Positions 45,340-53,802 of a DNA stretch of 64,000 bases are shown here, in pieces (position 1 is the first letter of the stretch; every line of letters starts with the position of its first letter). This stretch comes from an uncultured Prevotellaceae bacterium. GTDB taxonomy: Bacteria > Bacteroidota > Bacteroidia > Bacteroidales > Bacteroidaceae. A program made the position numbers and the translations under genes. The stretch is from NCBI GenBank assembly GCA_900316985.1, contig ONFE01000011.1, positions 1 through 64,000 on the forward strand, in the 5' to 3' direction. The notes beneath the pieces are model-generated. The model was not told where the DNA came from. It saw only the letters and a program-made list of their open reading frames with translations, and ran no database searches.

Positions 45340-45730
45340 AAGGGTGCAAGGGTGTCAGAATGCCGATAAACACTGGCTTTGCACCCTCCTGAAGAGGGTG
45401 TCAAGGGTGTCATAAGGGTGTAACGGGAGACCCACCCCAGCCCTCCCTGCATAGGGAGGGAGTTATGTCTTTAGGGTTAGGGTTAAGGTTATCGTTTAAA
45501 AATTCTCTAGAGAATTTTCTCCAAACGATGGTTAAATGAAGTGCAAACACCCTTCGATTGCCACAAATTCTCTAGAGAATTTATTAACGATGACGAAAAC
45601 GAAGACGAAAGCATAATTCTCAACTCTACACTCTACACTAAAAGTATGACACCCTCCTGACACCCTTGACACCCTTCCGAACAGGGTGCAAGCCCAGTGT
45701 TTATCGGCATTCTGACACCCTTGCACCCTT
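45340..45730. repeat. Inverted-repeat intergenic element, copy B
   Basis: The ends are inverted copies of each other over about 90 bp (from 45340 and back from 45730) with around ten differences. The left end continues into a hairpin at 45441-45460 (CCCTCCCT-GCAT-AGGGAGGG), a TTAGGGTTAGGGTT stretch and two AATTCTCTAGAGAATT palindromes at 45501-45516 and 45566-45581. This is the reverse of the right half of copy A (9624-10176). The gap 45003-45976 also holds the promoter repeats and a hairpin at 45871-45897; no credible gene is inside. Confidence 0.82.
45501..45581. repeat. Paired 16-bp palindromes in element B
   Basis: AATTCTCTAGAGAATT at 45501-45516 and 45566-45581 is again 65 bp start to start, though the 49 bp between them is much diverged from copy A. 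Confidence 0.85.
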
Positions 45731-45870
45731 AAATCAAAAATTTCCTATGTAAAAAGCATGCTCCCTTATTCTTGTTACCACCAAATATTCTTCATCAAAA
45801 TGAATCAAAAATTGATTCCTTCCCTTGCTTCACATGGCAGATGCCCGTGCCGTTTTTCTCTCGCTTTAAT

Positions 45871-45897
45871 CTCACAGGGGGGCTGTCCCCCTGTGAG
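45871..45897. repeat. Perfect GC-rich hairpin
   Basis: CTCACAGGGGG (45871-45881) and CCCCCTGTGAG (45887-45897) form an 11-bp stem with loop GCTGT. A similar AGGGGCTGTCTCCCTGTGAG is at 47758-47777, so it belongs to a repeat family. Confidence 0.7.
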
Positions 45898-45976
45898 CAG
45901 TTAAAAATGATTAATGAGCGGGTGGCTCTGATTTCAAGATTATTGAAAAATGCTATTGTTCTCATGATTTGAAGTG

Positions 45977-46471
45977 TTATCTTTTAATTGTTGGTAATAA
46001 AAAATCCAACAGCCATCCTTTGAATTCAAGTAAGTTTCTAAACCTGCTTCCATACACATCACTTGTGAAAAACAAATGTTCTGTATGATCCCCTGTCTTT
46101 ATTTCTACTTTAATCTTATCCCCAACATATTGATAATATACTTTTGACTTGCCGTATTTTTCAATTTGATATTTTGGCCAGGAAGATAAATTGATCGTAT
46201 GTTGGAAGTTAGATATAAGCATCCCCTCTTCAGTCTCTTTTGTCGTGACAGGTTGCATCTCTCCACCATAAGTAAGGATATATAGGCGCCCATCATGTAT
46301 TTCAAAACCTTCAATAGGGAAGATTTGCTCGCTTTGTAGGCTCTTCTTATTTATGATTTGAAGTGCAAACCGCTCCGAAATCCATGCTTTATCACCGTTG
46401 CCCGCTAGTATGTTATTAGCGTAGTTGGCAAATACTATCATGCAGATAATTAGAAATGTTTTTCTCATCAT
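45977..46471 (-). CDS. Hypothetical exported protein
   Basis: The 164-residue protein has a signal peptide (about residues 1-23, NNILAG). No domain is recognised. It has beta-rich stretches (IEGFEIHDGRLYILTYGGE, KSKVYYQYVGDKIKVEI) and ends KGWLLDFLLPTIKR. It lies in an AT-richer islet 67 bp from the WG-repeat-like lipoprotein gene on the same strand, and the two may be co-transcribed. Function is unknown. Confidence 0.65.
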   Translation of the reverse strand: MMRKTFLIICMIVFANYANNILAGNGDKAWISERFALQIINKKSLQSEQIFPIEGFEIHDGRLYILTYGGEMQPVTTKETEEGMLISNFQHTINLSSWPKYQIEKYGKSKVYYQYVGDKIKVEIKTGDHTEHLFFTSDVYGSRFRNLLEFKGWLLDFLLPTIKR

Positions 46472-46538
46472 GTTGAACTACTTTATATACCAACCCCAGA
46501 TTTCATGTATCTCGGGATATGACTGATTTGATTGTGAA

Positions 46539-47693
46539 CTAGATAAACGGGAATAACAAATGTTTTATGAAAAGGAAGGGCAAAACTAACAAAGACTCAA
46601 TGCCGGTCAGACATTTGCCATTCGGGCCATCAACCCGTTGCCCGTTCTTGTCGATATAGAACCACTCATCGCTTTCCCATTCGCTATGCTCATCCATACT
46701 GTTCTTCTTTCCATGATAAGCCACACGCGCACGACCACCCTCAAACGGATATGCACACTGGAACTGAGGTTTAATGACTACATTGCCCAAGGTGTCGGCA
46801 TAGCCTATCTTCCCATCATCGTCTAAGATTCGGTAGAGTCCCTCATGGACATCATCCGCCTGGAAATTGTCTATCATCATTACCTCGAACAACTTTTCCC
46901 CCTTATTGTTAATCATAACGATTCCGACATGAGGTTCCGCCACGATGCCAATAGGGGCTATCGAGTCGAATCCGCAATACTCATATTTGCCGTAGGGTAC
47001 AATGGTGTCGCCCTGTTCGTTCAGATAGCATACAGGATTGAGAAATTCTGATCCTTTAGCAGCAAACAATTTCTTACCTTTCCATCCTCGGGATCTTCCT
47101 GCCTCGATAAAGCCGCAGGGCTCTGGGTTCTGAATAACACTTATTGTGGACAATATCTTGATACGGCACAGCGTATCTTTGTCGAAATAAAAGTATGTCT
47201 TGCCGTAAGTGGGATAAAAGCCTACAATCAACACGTGGAAATTGGGAACTTCTTCCTTCATGTGCAGTTTGCTCAGAACACTGTCCCTTGTTTCACCCAC
47301 ATGAATTCCCGACTTCAAGACAATTCGGGGATCTGTAATATTCGCATAAATGACAGTATGGATTGGGTCATCTTCTGTTAATTCCTGAAGAATGATCTGA
47401 TTATCTTGACTGCTAAATGTATAATAGTTCTGAATACATTGATAATCAGATGTCTTATTCTCTTTAAGGAAAGAAAAATCTTTCCTGTAATCAGCAAAGG
47501 GCTTCTGGAATCCAAAAGGATATGGTGCCATGCAGTCACCATTCACGGGTTCAATCGTCAGCGTGTCGTTGCTGTAGATAAAGGTATTAACGTGATCCCC
47601 TTTTTCTTCGCTGGCTGTTTCCTGGCGACCAACACAACTGATTGTCAATAAGGCCGCAAATATGAAGATTATTGCTTTGTTCATATCTATCAT
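46539..47693 (-). CDS. WG-repeat-like lipoprotein
   Basis: The 384-residue protein has a lipobox with Cys near residue 20 (LLTISC). The start may be Met4 (47684). The C-terminal half has WG-type repeats (GLYRILDDDGKIGYADTLGNVVIKPQFQCAYPFEGGRARVAY and DEWFYIDKNGQRVDG). The very end (LLVLPFLFIKHLLFPFI) is hydrophobic and unusual. WG-repeat proteins are often secreted and bind unknown ligands; the role here is unknown. REP-like hairpins flank the gene. Confidence 0.7.
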   Translation of the reverse strand: MIDMNKAIIFIFAALLTISCVGRQETASEEKGDHVNTFIYSNDTLTIEPVNGDCMAPYPFGFQKPFADYRKDFSFLKENKTSDYQCIQNYYTFSSQDNQIILQELTEDDPIHTVIYANITDPRIVLKSGIHVGETRDSVLSKLHMKEEVPNFHVLIVGFYPTYGKTYFYFDKDTLCRIKILSTISVIQNPEPCGFIEAGRSRGWKGKKLFAAKGSEFLNPVCYLNEQGDTIVPYGKYEYCGFDSIAPIGIVAEPHVGIVMINNKGEKLFEVMMIDNFQADDVHEGLYRILDDDGKIGYADTLGNVVIKPQFQCAYPFEGGRARVAYHGKKNSMDEHSEWESDEWFYIDKNGQRVDGPNGKCLTGIESLLVLPFLFIKHLLFPFI

Positions 47694-47709
47694 CAGTAGT
47701 TTATTGTTT

Positions 47710-47774
47710 GTGTGAACGGGGAACCCCGTTCACACGGCCAGTTCAAGGCCAAGTAACAGGGGCTGTCTCCCTGT
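47710..47774. repeat. Two palindromic hairpins upstream of the WG-repeat gene
   Basis: GTGTGAACGGGG (47710-47721) and its exact complement (47724-47735) form a 12-bp stem with a 2-nt loop. A second, shorter hairpin (ACAGGG at 47756-47761 with CCCTGT at 47769-47774) follows. I see no gene in 47694-47943, apart from these and a CAGAACCGTCCCCC half-REP at 47918-47931. Confidence 0.7.
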
Positions 47775-47943
47775 GAGCAGGTTTTAAGCCTAAGCAATTG
47801 TCAATCCATTGCTTTTCTTTCTTGTACTCCTTGGCATATTCGTTAAGTTTTTGTTCCTGCTTGCAAAAGTACAACTTATTTCTATAACCTCCAAATCTTC
47901 TAATTCAAAAATGAACACAGAACCGTCCCCCGTTCAAAATAAG

Positions 47944-48633
47944 TCAAAGAGTCCCTGTGATTCCTTCAGGCCTCGCTATTTGAATGTTTTTAGGGAAACC
48001 TATCGTATTTTGAATATATAAAAAATCTTCAACAGACAAGGCCATCTTTTGATTATAGTTCCTAATTTCAGGTATATCAAGTATGCTGCCAAAGATCTCA
48101 TAATCTGCCCAAGAATTTTCGTAATCGCACCATTTTCCCCAGCTGCAACTATCACCAAAGATGCGATACTTGTTATATGGCATGTTGAATAAAACCGCCG
48201 AGATGAAACTTCCAGACTTTAATTGCTCCCAACTAGTTGTAACTGGTATTTTCAGTTGAAACACTGTATCTTCAAGACTATCCTCAACAATATAGAAATA
48301 ACGATCACCACATGCGTGACAAATCTTTTGGATTAGATGATAAGTCTCTTCCGTAAACATCGGGGAGGAAATCTGAAGCGTCGTTTTAAAATCAGGTTGA
48401 AACAGCATACTGACAGGAGATGTGCATATATCAAATTCGTCAACTCCAACGGAGCAGAATACTTTCTGCATTTTAGGAACGCATTCATACTGATACTCAT
48501 CAGCATTTAGAGCGTACTCTGATAAGAACTTCGATGCGCAACCAAAGCTATCAATAGTTTTAGTATTAGAAAGACCAAACATGTCTTCGTAATAACTGCC
48601 AGAATATTTTTTCAAACAATTATTTATTTCCAT
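47944..48633 (-). CDS. Hypothetical protein
   Basis: The 229-residue protein has no signal peptide and no domain that I recognise. It is rich in Cys, Tyr and Phe, with segments such as FGDSCSWGKWCDYENSWADYEIFGS. The 3' end runs close to a REP-like half-copy, so the true C-terminus may have been altered. It sits in the AT-richer islet and could be an immunity or stress-type accessory protein, but nothing shows this. Confidence 0.6.
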   Translation of the reverse strand: MEINNCLKKYSGSYYEDMFGLSNTKTIDSFGCASKFLSEYALNADEYQYECVPKMQKVFCSVGVDEFDICTSPVSMLFQPDFKTTLQISSPMFTEETYHLIQKICHACGDRYFYIVEDSLEDTVFQLKIPVTTSWEQLKSGSFISAVLFNMPYNKYRIFGDSCSWGKWCDYENSWADYEIFGSILDIPEIRNYNQKMALSVEDFLYIQNTIGFPKNIQIARPEGITGTL

Positions 48634-48682
48634 TGTTTAGAACGTATTTTATAGAGTTTTTCTCCATTATTATAATTAAAAG

Positions 48683-48759
48683 ATCACGGGGACGGTTCTG
48701 AAGTGAACCTTTAAGTTGTGTCCAACTTTCTGGGTTCACTTCAAACCTGTCCCCTTGAT
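48683..48759. repeat. REP-like two-level hairpin
   Basis: Arms 48683-48710 and 48732-48759 pair imperfectly over about 28 nt (GGGGACGGTTCTGAAGTGAA against TTCACTTCAAACCTGTCCCC). A nested stem AAGTTG/CAACTT is at the centre (48713-48728). A run of T follows the right arm. Half-copies are at 45271 and 47918. Confidence 0.8.
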
Positions 48760-49136
48760 TTTTTTTGGTCATCATCTTGTGATTTTGCAGTCAGTGATTG
48801 CAAAATGTTTCCATATTTTTCACTCACTGCGTAGAAAATGTTTGGGTGATTCTGGTAGAACGATAAGAAATTGTAGAGATTCCTCATAGAAAAGCCTCTC
48901 CCATATCGTTTAGCCAATGAGGTTGCCAAGTTTCTCACCACCTGCTCGCCATACTCCGCACGCTTGTCTTTCAACACCTCATGCTGAATTCTAAGGCCTA
49001 ACAGCCAGTTACGCTTGATTAGAGTCACGTCAACAGCATGATAGGCAGCTGCCTGTGCCTGCTCAATAATCTGACAGGCGTCTTGAAACAACAGTGTCTC
49101 TTGTTGCCCTGTTACTATAATGTTGTTTTTCTCCAT
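48741..49136 (-). CDS. DUF1016 N-terminal domain protein, probably truncated
   Basis: The 131-residue protein matches the N-terminal domain of DUF1016 (YhcG-type) proteins: KRNWLLGLRIQHEVLKDKRAEYGEQVV, then SLAKRYGRGFSMRNLYNFLSFYQNHP. Full-length members have about 350 residues with a C-terminal PD-(D/E)XK nuclease domain, which is absent here. The last codons (SRGQV) and stop lie inside the REP-like hairpin, so the element seems to have replaced the 3' part. A complete promoter remains upstream. Confidence 0.75.
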   Translation of the reverse strand: MEKNNIIVTGQQETLLFQDACQIIEQAQAAAYHAVDVTLIKRNWLLGLRIQHEVLKDKRAEYGEQVVRNLATSLAKRYGRGFSMRNLYNFLSFYQNHPNIFYAVSEKYGNILQSLTAKSQDDDQKKSRGQV

Positions 49137-49167
49137 ATAAACTTTTCTGTTTAAGGCGTTCTGTGTG

Positions 49168-49199
49168 CAAATTTAGCAAATTGTTCTCGAAAGAACAAA
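49168..49199 (-). promoter_or_regulatory. Promoter of the truncated DUF1016 gene
   Basis: On the minus strand TTTG (49199-49196), a 20-bp spacer and TAAATTTG (49175-49168) match consensus. A small inverted repeat (TTGTTC at 49181-49186 and GAACAA at 49193-49198) overlaps the spacer and -33 element, and could be an operator. Confidence 0.65.
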
Positions 49200-49233
49200 C
49201 TTATTGGTGTTTATTATTTGCTCTCGATTTTTC

Positions 49234-49258
49234 GTAACTTTGGCTTCGCCGAAGTTAC
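49234..49258. repeat. Tight hairpin containing a -7-like sequence
   Basis: GTAACTTTGGC and GCCGAAGTTAC form an 11-bp stem with one G-T pair and a TTC loop. Its TTCGTAACTTTG (49231-49242) is repeated exactly at 49314-49325, where it is the recO -7 element. Confidence 0.7.
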
Positions 49259-49294
49259 TGGCACTCGGCAATGAAAAGAAAAACGCTTTTTTCT

Positions 49295-49325
49295 TTTGCA
49301 TTTCTCTCGTTATTTCGTAACTTTG
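49295..49325 (+). promoter_or_regulatory. recO promoter, almost touching the start codon
   Basis: TTTG at 49295-49298, a 19-bp spacer and TAACTTTG at 49318-49325 form a full consensus promoter. Only five bases separate it from the ATG at 49331. Confidence 0.7.
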
Positions 49326-49330
49326 TCCAC

Positions 49331-50056
49331 ATGCTGGTGAAGACGCAGGCTGTGGTGCTCCGCACGATAAAATACGGTGAGAATAAACTCATTGTGGACT
49401 TCCTGACTGAACAGGAGGGGCGGCTGTCGTGTGTGGTGGGGATTCCCAAGACGCAGAGGGGAAAACTGAAGAAGCAGTTTTTCCAGCCACTGAGTATTCT
49501 GGAGGTGGAACTTGACATTCGTCCCCGCCAGCAACTTCACCATATCCGTGATGCTCGAATCGGTGTACCCTATGCTTCAATTCCTTTTGAACCCAGTAAA
49601 CTGAGTATCTCACTCTTTCTGGCTGAGTTTATATATTATGGTACACGCGATGAACAACTGAATCCTGCGCTCTATCAGTTCGTGGTGAACAGCCTTCAGT
49701 GGCTCGACGGCTGCGAGGGCCAGTTTGCCAATTTCCATCTGGTCTTTATGATGAGGCTGAGCCGTTTTATCGGATTCTTTCCATACGTGGAAGACTATCA
49801 TGAAGGAGACTTATTTGACCTCCGTACCGCTAATTTCACCTCGCTGACACCCGTGCATGCCGATTTCCTACCACCTGCCGATGCTGCCCGCATCAACACA
49901 TTGTTGCGTATGAAATATGCCTCCATGCATCTTTTTCGCATGAGCCACGACGACAGAAACCGCATTGTGGATGTCATAATACAATTCTACCGCCTCCACG
50001 TGCCTGCTTTCCCTGAACTCCGTTCACTCGAGGTGATGAAAGAACTGTGGCGATAG
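49331..50056 (+). CDS. recO: DNA repair protein RecO
   Basis: The 241-residue protein loads RecA onto single-stranded DNA in the RecFOR pathway. The N-terminal OB fold is typical (MLVKTQAVVLRTIKYGENKLIVDFLTEQEGRLSCVV), and the helical part has SLFLAEFIYYGTRDEQLNPALYQFV and RLSRFIGFFPY. The ATG at 49331 fits the family. An upstream ATG at 49271 would add 20 residues and overlap the promoter. It points away from the DUF1016 gene and toward ftsZ. Confidence 0.88.
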   Translation: MLVKTQAVVLRTIKYGENKLIVDFLTEQEGRLSCVVGIPKTQRGKLKKQFFQPLSILEVELDIRPRQQLHHIRDARIGVPYASIPFEPSKLSISLFLAEFIYYGTRDEQLNPALYQFVVNSLQWLDGCEGQFANFHLVFMMRLSRFIGFFPYVEDYHEGDLFDLRTANFTSLTPVHADFLPPADAARINTLLRMKYASMHLFRMSHDDRNRIVDVIIQFYRLHVPAFPELRSLEVMKELWR

Positions 50057-50080
50057 CCTTAACCTCCTATAAACGCGAAA

Positions 50081-50108
50081 TCCCGAACTGCTGTCACAGC
50101 GTTCGGGA
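50081..50108. terminator. Terminator-like hairpin between recO and ftsZ
   Basis: TCCCGAAC-T-GCTG-TCA-CAGC-GTTCGGGA forms a 12-bp stem with one bulge between two convergent genes. The T-run is weak on both sides. Confidence 0.55.
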
Positions 50109-50147
50109 CTCCTCTCATTTATGATGAATAATTGTTATGATATTAGT

Positions 50148-51476
50148 CTATGAGAATTTGATGATGCCCTGGATGGCCTCATGGGGGCCTTCATCCTTCG
50201 ACTTGATTTCTCCGGCAGCCTGATTGCGGATTTCATCTAATACCGCACGTGTACGCTTGTAGGTAGGCGTCTGTTCCACGGCAGAGATGACATCATCGTT
50301 GTCGAGGTCTTCCTGACGGAAGATGAAGATATGCGGGCGACGCTTGTACTGGCTGGTGCTGCCGTCCTTGCCATAATAGCGGTTACGGCGGTCCTGGCGC
50401 TCGGCTGCCTTCTCTTCCTCGGCAGCGATGCGGTCTGCCTCTTCCTGCGTACGCTTGGTGAAGTGGCCGCTCATACCGTCAACATCTTCAATGCCGAAGC
50501 CTGTAGCCAAGATGGTTACCTTCACTTTCTCGCCCAGTTCGGGATCGGTGGCAAGTCCCCATTTGATTTCGAAGTCGCTGCCGAACTTGGCCATGAAGTC
50601 GTTCACGTCGTTCATTTCCTCCATCATCAGACCCTGCTTTGACTGTTTGTCGCTGCAGAAAGAAATGGAGAGCAGGATCTTCTTGGAGTTGAATACGTCG
50701 TTATCGTTGAGCAGCGGGGAGTTCAATGCATCGTCGATGGCCTTCTTCACACGGCCTTCGCCTTCGCCGTAGCCTGTTGACATAATGGCTACACCGCCGT
50801 CCTTTAGTACGGTCTTTACGTCGTTGAAGTCGAGGTTGATCAGACCGTGAACCGTAATAATCTCGGCAATACTCTTGGCGGCCACACTCAGGGTGTCGTC
50901 AGCCTTACCGAAAGCATCGAGAACGGTCAGCTCCGGATAGATCTCACGCAGACGCTCGTTGTTGATAACAAGCAGGGCGTCAACATGTTTTGACATCTCC
51001 TCCACGCCGTCGAGGGCCTGGTCTATCTTCTTCGGGCCTTCAAAACGGAAAGGTATGGTGACAATACCCACTGTGAGGATACCCATCTCCTTAGAGATAC
51101 GGGCAATGACAGGGGCGGCACCTGTTCCTGTACCACCACCCATACCAGCGGTGATGAAAGCCATCTTCGTGCCGTCGCTGAGCATGTTCTTCACATCCTC
51201 AATGCTTTCTTCGGCAGCCTTGCGTGCTTTCTCGGGTTTGTTACCGGCTCCTAATCCTTCCTTGCCCAACTGCAGATGCACAGGCACGGGTGAATCGTTA
51301 AGGGCCTGGTTGTCAGTGTTGCAGAGTACGAAGGATACATCATGGATGCCTTCGCGGTACATGTGATTGACGGCATTGCCGCCACCGCCACCAACACCAA
51401 TCACCTTGATGATACTGTTCTCTTTCTCGGGCTCACCGAAATCCAATATATCGAAATCTGGTTTCATATTCTTCAA
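50148..51476 (-). CDS. ftsZ: Cell division protein FtsZ
   Basis: The 442-residue tubulin homologue forms the Z ring at midcell. The GTP-binding motifs are clear (IKVIGVGGGGGNAVNHM, MGGGTGTGAAPVIA, and the T7 loop NLDFNDVKTVL). The variable tail is long, and the end (HEAIQGIIKFS) differs from the usual FtsA-binding peptide. It is the last gene of the dcw cluster, 43 bp after ftsA. Alternative starts at Met1 or Met4 exist. Confidence 0.96.
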   Translation of the reverse strand: MKNMKPDFDILDFGEPEKENSIIKVIGVGGGGGNAVNHMYREGIHDVSFVLCNTDNQALNDSPVPVHLQLGKEGLGAGNKPEKARKAAEESIEDVKNMLSDGTKMAFITAGMGGGTGTGAAPVIARISKEMGILTVGIVTIPFRFEGPKKIDQALDGVEEMSKHVDALLVINNERLREIYPELTVLDAFGKADDTLSVAAKSIAEIITVHGLINLDFNDVKTVLKDGGVAIMSTGYGEGEGRVKKAIDDALNSPLLNDNDVFNSKKILLSISFCSDKQSKQGLMMEEMNDVNDFMAKFGSDFEIKWGLATDPELGEKVKVTILATGFGIEDVDGMSGHFTKRTQEEADRIAAEEEKAAERQDRRNRYYGKDGSTSQYKRRPHIFIFRQEDLDNDDVISAVEQTPTYKRTRAVLDEIRNQAAGEIKSKDEGPHEAIQGIIKFS

Positions 51477-51519
51477 ATCTTAATTCTTAAAACTTCAATC
51501 TAACTCTGAAAATCAAATT

Positions 51520-52974
51520 CTACTCGTCCTCAGCTACCATCTTGCGGAAGAAGTTGCCGAGTTTCTTGCCTAACGTTTTTAAGCCGTTCTCCTTGTCTTC
51601 GTCCTCTTCTACAGCCTTGGCAGCAGCCTCTTCTGCAGCAGCCTTGGCTGCAGCTTCCTCTACGGCACGTTGCTTCTCTTCCTCTGCTTTCTGCTTTTCT
51701 ATTTCGGTAAGAACCACACCGCTCTGAATTTCGTTAACCTTGCGAGGCTCACGGTGAATGTCAGCAGTGGTCGTAGTGGTGGCAGGCTTGCTCTCGGCGA
51801 AAAGATCGGCATTGGGATCGATTTCAGACCCTGCACAGTTCATATCGCCTTTTGCCAAAATTCCCAGAACGGTATTCATACGACCATCTTTGGCAGTAAT
51901 GAGCGGGTCTTTGGCTGTGATGGCCTGGGTAACGAATTTTGCAATGCGGATTTTCTCTACATGTGTATGGTTGCGGAAGGCCGTCTCGATGTTTGTCATG
52001 TTCGAGCCGCCACCCGTCAGAATGATACCACCCAGCAACCGGTCGGCATACTCGCTTGGAACCTGATACCAGACGTTCTCCACGATTTCCTGCATACGTC
52101 CTTCCACGATTTCCACGAATTTGCGGCTTTCGATGGAACGGTCGCTGTCGATGCTGAGATTGAGTGAGGAATCAATGTCGCTGTTGTCGGTGTAGGCCGA
52201 GGCATATTTCAGTTTCATCTCTTCGGCGTGACTTTCCTCCATCTGCAACGAAGCGATGTCTTTGGTGATATTGTTACCACCAAGAGGAATGACAGCCAAA
52301 TGGCGCAGCACATTCTTGAAATAGACAGAAACAGTAGTGGTATCGGCACCGAGGTCAACAAGCACGCAGCCGGAGCGCTTCTCGGCATCGGTAAGTACCG
52401 AGTCGGCGAGTGCCAGCGGAGCGAGATACATCTCAGCAATGGCGACATTGGCCAGGTCAAAGCACTTGTTGAGATTGCGGTAGAACATCTTGCGCCAGAG
52501 AATATTCAGGAAGTTTCCTTCCAGACGGCTGCACTGGATGCCCACGGGATCCATCTGATACTGGTTGTCCACCTTGTATTCCTGTGTGGCGGCATCAAGA
52601 ATCTCCTGGTCTTGGTAACTCATATTGCGGTTACCGTCCATCAGTTCGTTGACCATTTCCTGTGTAACGATGGTGTCTTCGGGAAGATTCTTCACAATAT
52701 TGTTTTTCACACTGCGAATGCTCTGTCCTCCCACACCGACATAGACGTGTACAATTTCAGTCTTCAGTGTAGTGGTTAACTTCTTCACGATGTTTGAGAT
52801 GCACTGGGCTGTCTTGTCAATATTATAGACCACGCCCTTGCGGATGAAACTCCCTGACTCCTCTGTGACTACTGCGAGAACAGAGATACTGCCGTCAAGA
52901 TTCTTCTTTCCTGCAATACCGGTCATTTTTGATGATCCCAGTTCAATAGCGACGATAAAATCCTTTGCTGCCAT
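51520..52974 (-). CDS. ftsA: Cell division protein FtsA
   Basis: The 484-residue actin-like protein tethers FtsZ to the membrane. It has ATPase motifs (FIVAIELGSSKMTGIAG, VLVDLGADTTTVSVYF and GIILTGGGSNM) and a C-terminal amphipathic helix (LKTLGKKLGNFFRKM). A long Glu/Ala/Lys-rich linker (about residues 425-465) precedes the helix, longer than in E. coli. It lies between ftsQ and ftsZ. Confidence 0.95.
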   Translation of the reverse strand: MAAKDFIVAIELGSSKMTGIAGKKNLDGSISVLAVVTEESGSFIRKGVVYNIDKTAQCISNIVKKLTTTLKTEIVHVYVGVGGQSIRSVKNNIVKNLPEDTIVTQEMVNELMDGNRNMSYQDQEILDAATQEYKVDNQYQMDPVGIQCSRLEGNFLNILWRKMFYRNLNKCFDLANVAIAEMYLAPLALADSVLTDAEKRSGCVLVDLGADTTTVSVYFKNVLRHLAVIPLGGNNITKDIASLQMEESHAEEMKLKYASAYTDNSDIDSSLNLSIDSDRSIESRKFVEIVEGRMQEIVENVWYQVPSEYADRLLGGIILTGGGSNMTNIETAFRNHTHVEKIRIAKFVTQAITAKDPLITAKDGRMNTVLGILAKGDMNCAGSEIDPNADLFAESKPATTTTTADIHREPRKVNEIQSGVVLTEIEKQKAEEEKQRAVEEAAAKAAAEEAAAKAVEEDEDKENGLKTLGKKLGNFFRKMVAEDE

Positions 52975-52995
52975 ACTGTTTCGTTTTTTACTGTT

Positions 52996-53796
52996 CTATA
53001 TCTGATTCTTTTTTCTTTTCTTGCAAATAATCTGGTTGTCAAATTCCAGATTGATGTAGGCATATTTGTTCCAGCCTGCCTGACTGAGGCCATAACGGTA
53101 GAATTTCTCCAGACGGGCCAGCTTGCCGTTGATGAAGTCGCTTACCAGTTTCTGCCGCTCTTCGAGTATTTTGGTCTGCGGGAGATGACCTACATAGATG
53201 ACATGGTCGCCCACGCGGGGTACGATCTCGATACCCAAATCGGGCAATACATTAATCTGCTCAATCTGGTTCTTCCACAGTTCACTTTCCATTAGGGCGA
53301 TGGTGAGGTGTGAGATGTAGTTCTTGGCAAACCATTTCGTCACATAGCCCGTGCAGATAATAAGGTCACTCGTGTATTTGGAGTTAGGCATGATGCCACC
53401 CTGGTCATCTACATAATAATCCTCGCCCTTGATGTTCTTGATGCGGACAATGGGCAGGCGCTGGGTAACGTTGATGACAACGTGGCCGTCTTTGGTCTTA
53501 TAGCACTGTGACGTGTTTACAAACGAACTGCTTTTCAGCGCATCCTCAATGCTTCGCGGATTGACATTGGCCATGGGCTGTTTGTAGGGGTAGAGCTTCT
53601 TTTGCTCCAAAATGCGCTTAATCTCCTTGGCACTGAGGAATCCGTTGGTGGTCTCATCGTCAATCTGGATGCTCACATTGGTGCACGCCTTCATCGTCTC
53701 GTCCGGATTGTTGAACGAAGTCATTGCAAATCCCAGATATACGGCAAGTACGATATCCAGTAGCACGATGATGGTTTTCTTGACGCTGACCTTCAT
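52996..53796 (-). CDS. ftsQ: Cell division protein FtsQ
   Basis: The 266-residue protein has an N-terminal membrane helix (IIVLLDIVLAVYLGFAM) and a periplasmic POTRA plus beta domain (NVNPRSIEDALKSSSFVNTSQCY, NVTQRLPIVRI). It links cytoplasmic and periplasmic division proteins. It overlaps nothing but lies 6 bp after murC and 21 bp before ftsA. The sequence is poorly conserved, so the call leans on its place in the cluster. Confidence 0.85.
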   Translation of the reverse strand: MKVSVKKTIIVLLDIVLAVYLGFAMTSFNNPDETMKACTNVSIQIDDETTNGFLSAKEIKRILEQKKLYPYKQPMANVNPRSIEDALKSSSFVNTSQCYKTKDGHVVINVTQRLPIVRIKNIKGEDYYVDDQGGIMPNSKYTSDLIICTGYVTKWFAKNYISHLTIALMESELWKNQIEQINVLPDLGIEIVPRVGDHVIYVGHLPQTKILEERQKLVSDFINGKLARLEKFYRYGLSQAGWNKYAYINLEFDNQIICKKRKKNQI

Positions 53797-53802
53797 TTCG
53801 TC

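Noticed and set aside
45772..45972. A 66-codon plus-strand open frame
   Set aside because: It contains the GC-rich hairpin at 45871-45897 and has no conserved feature.
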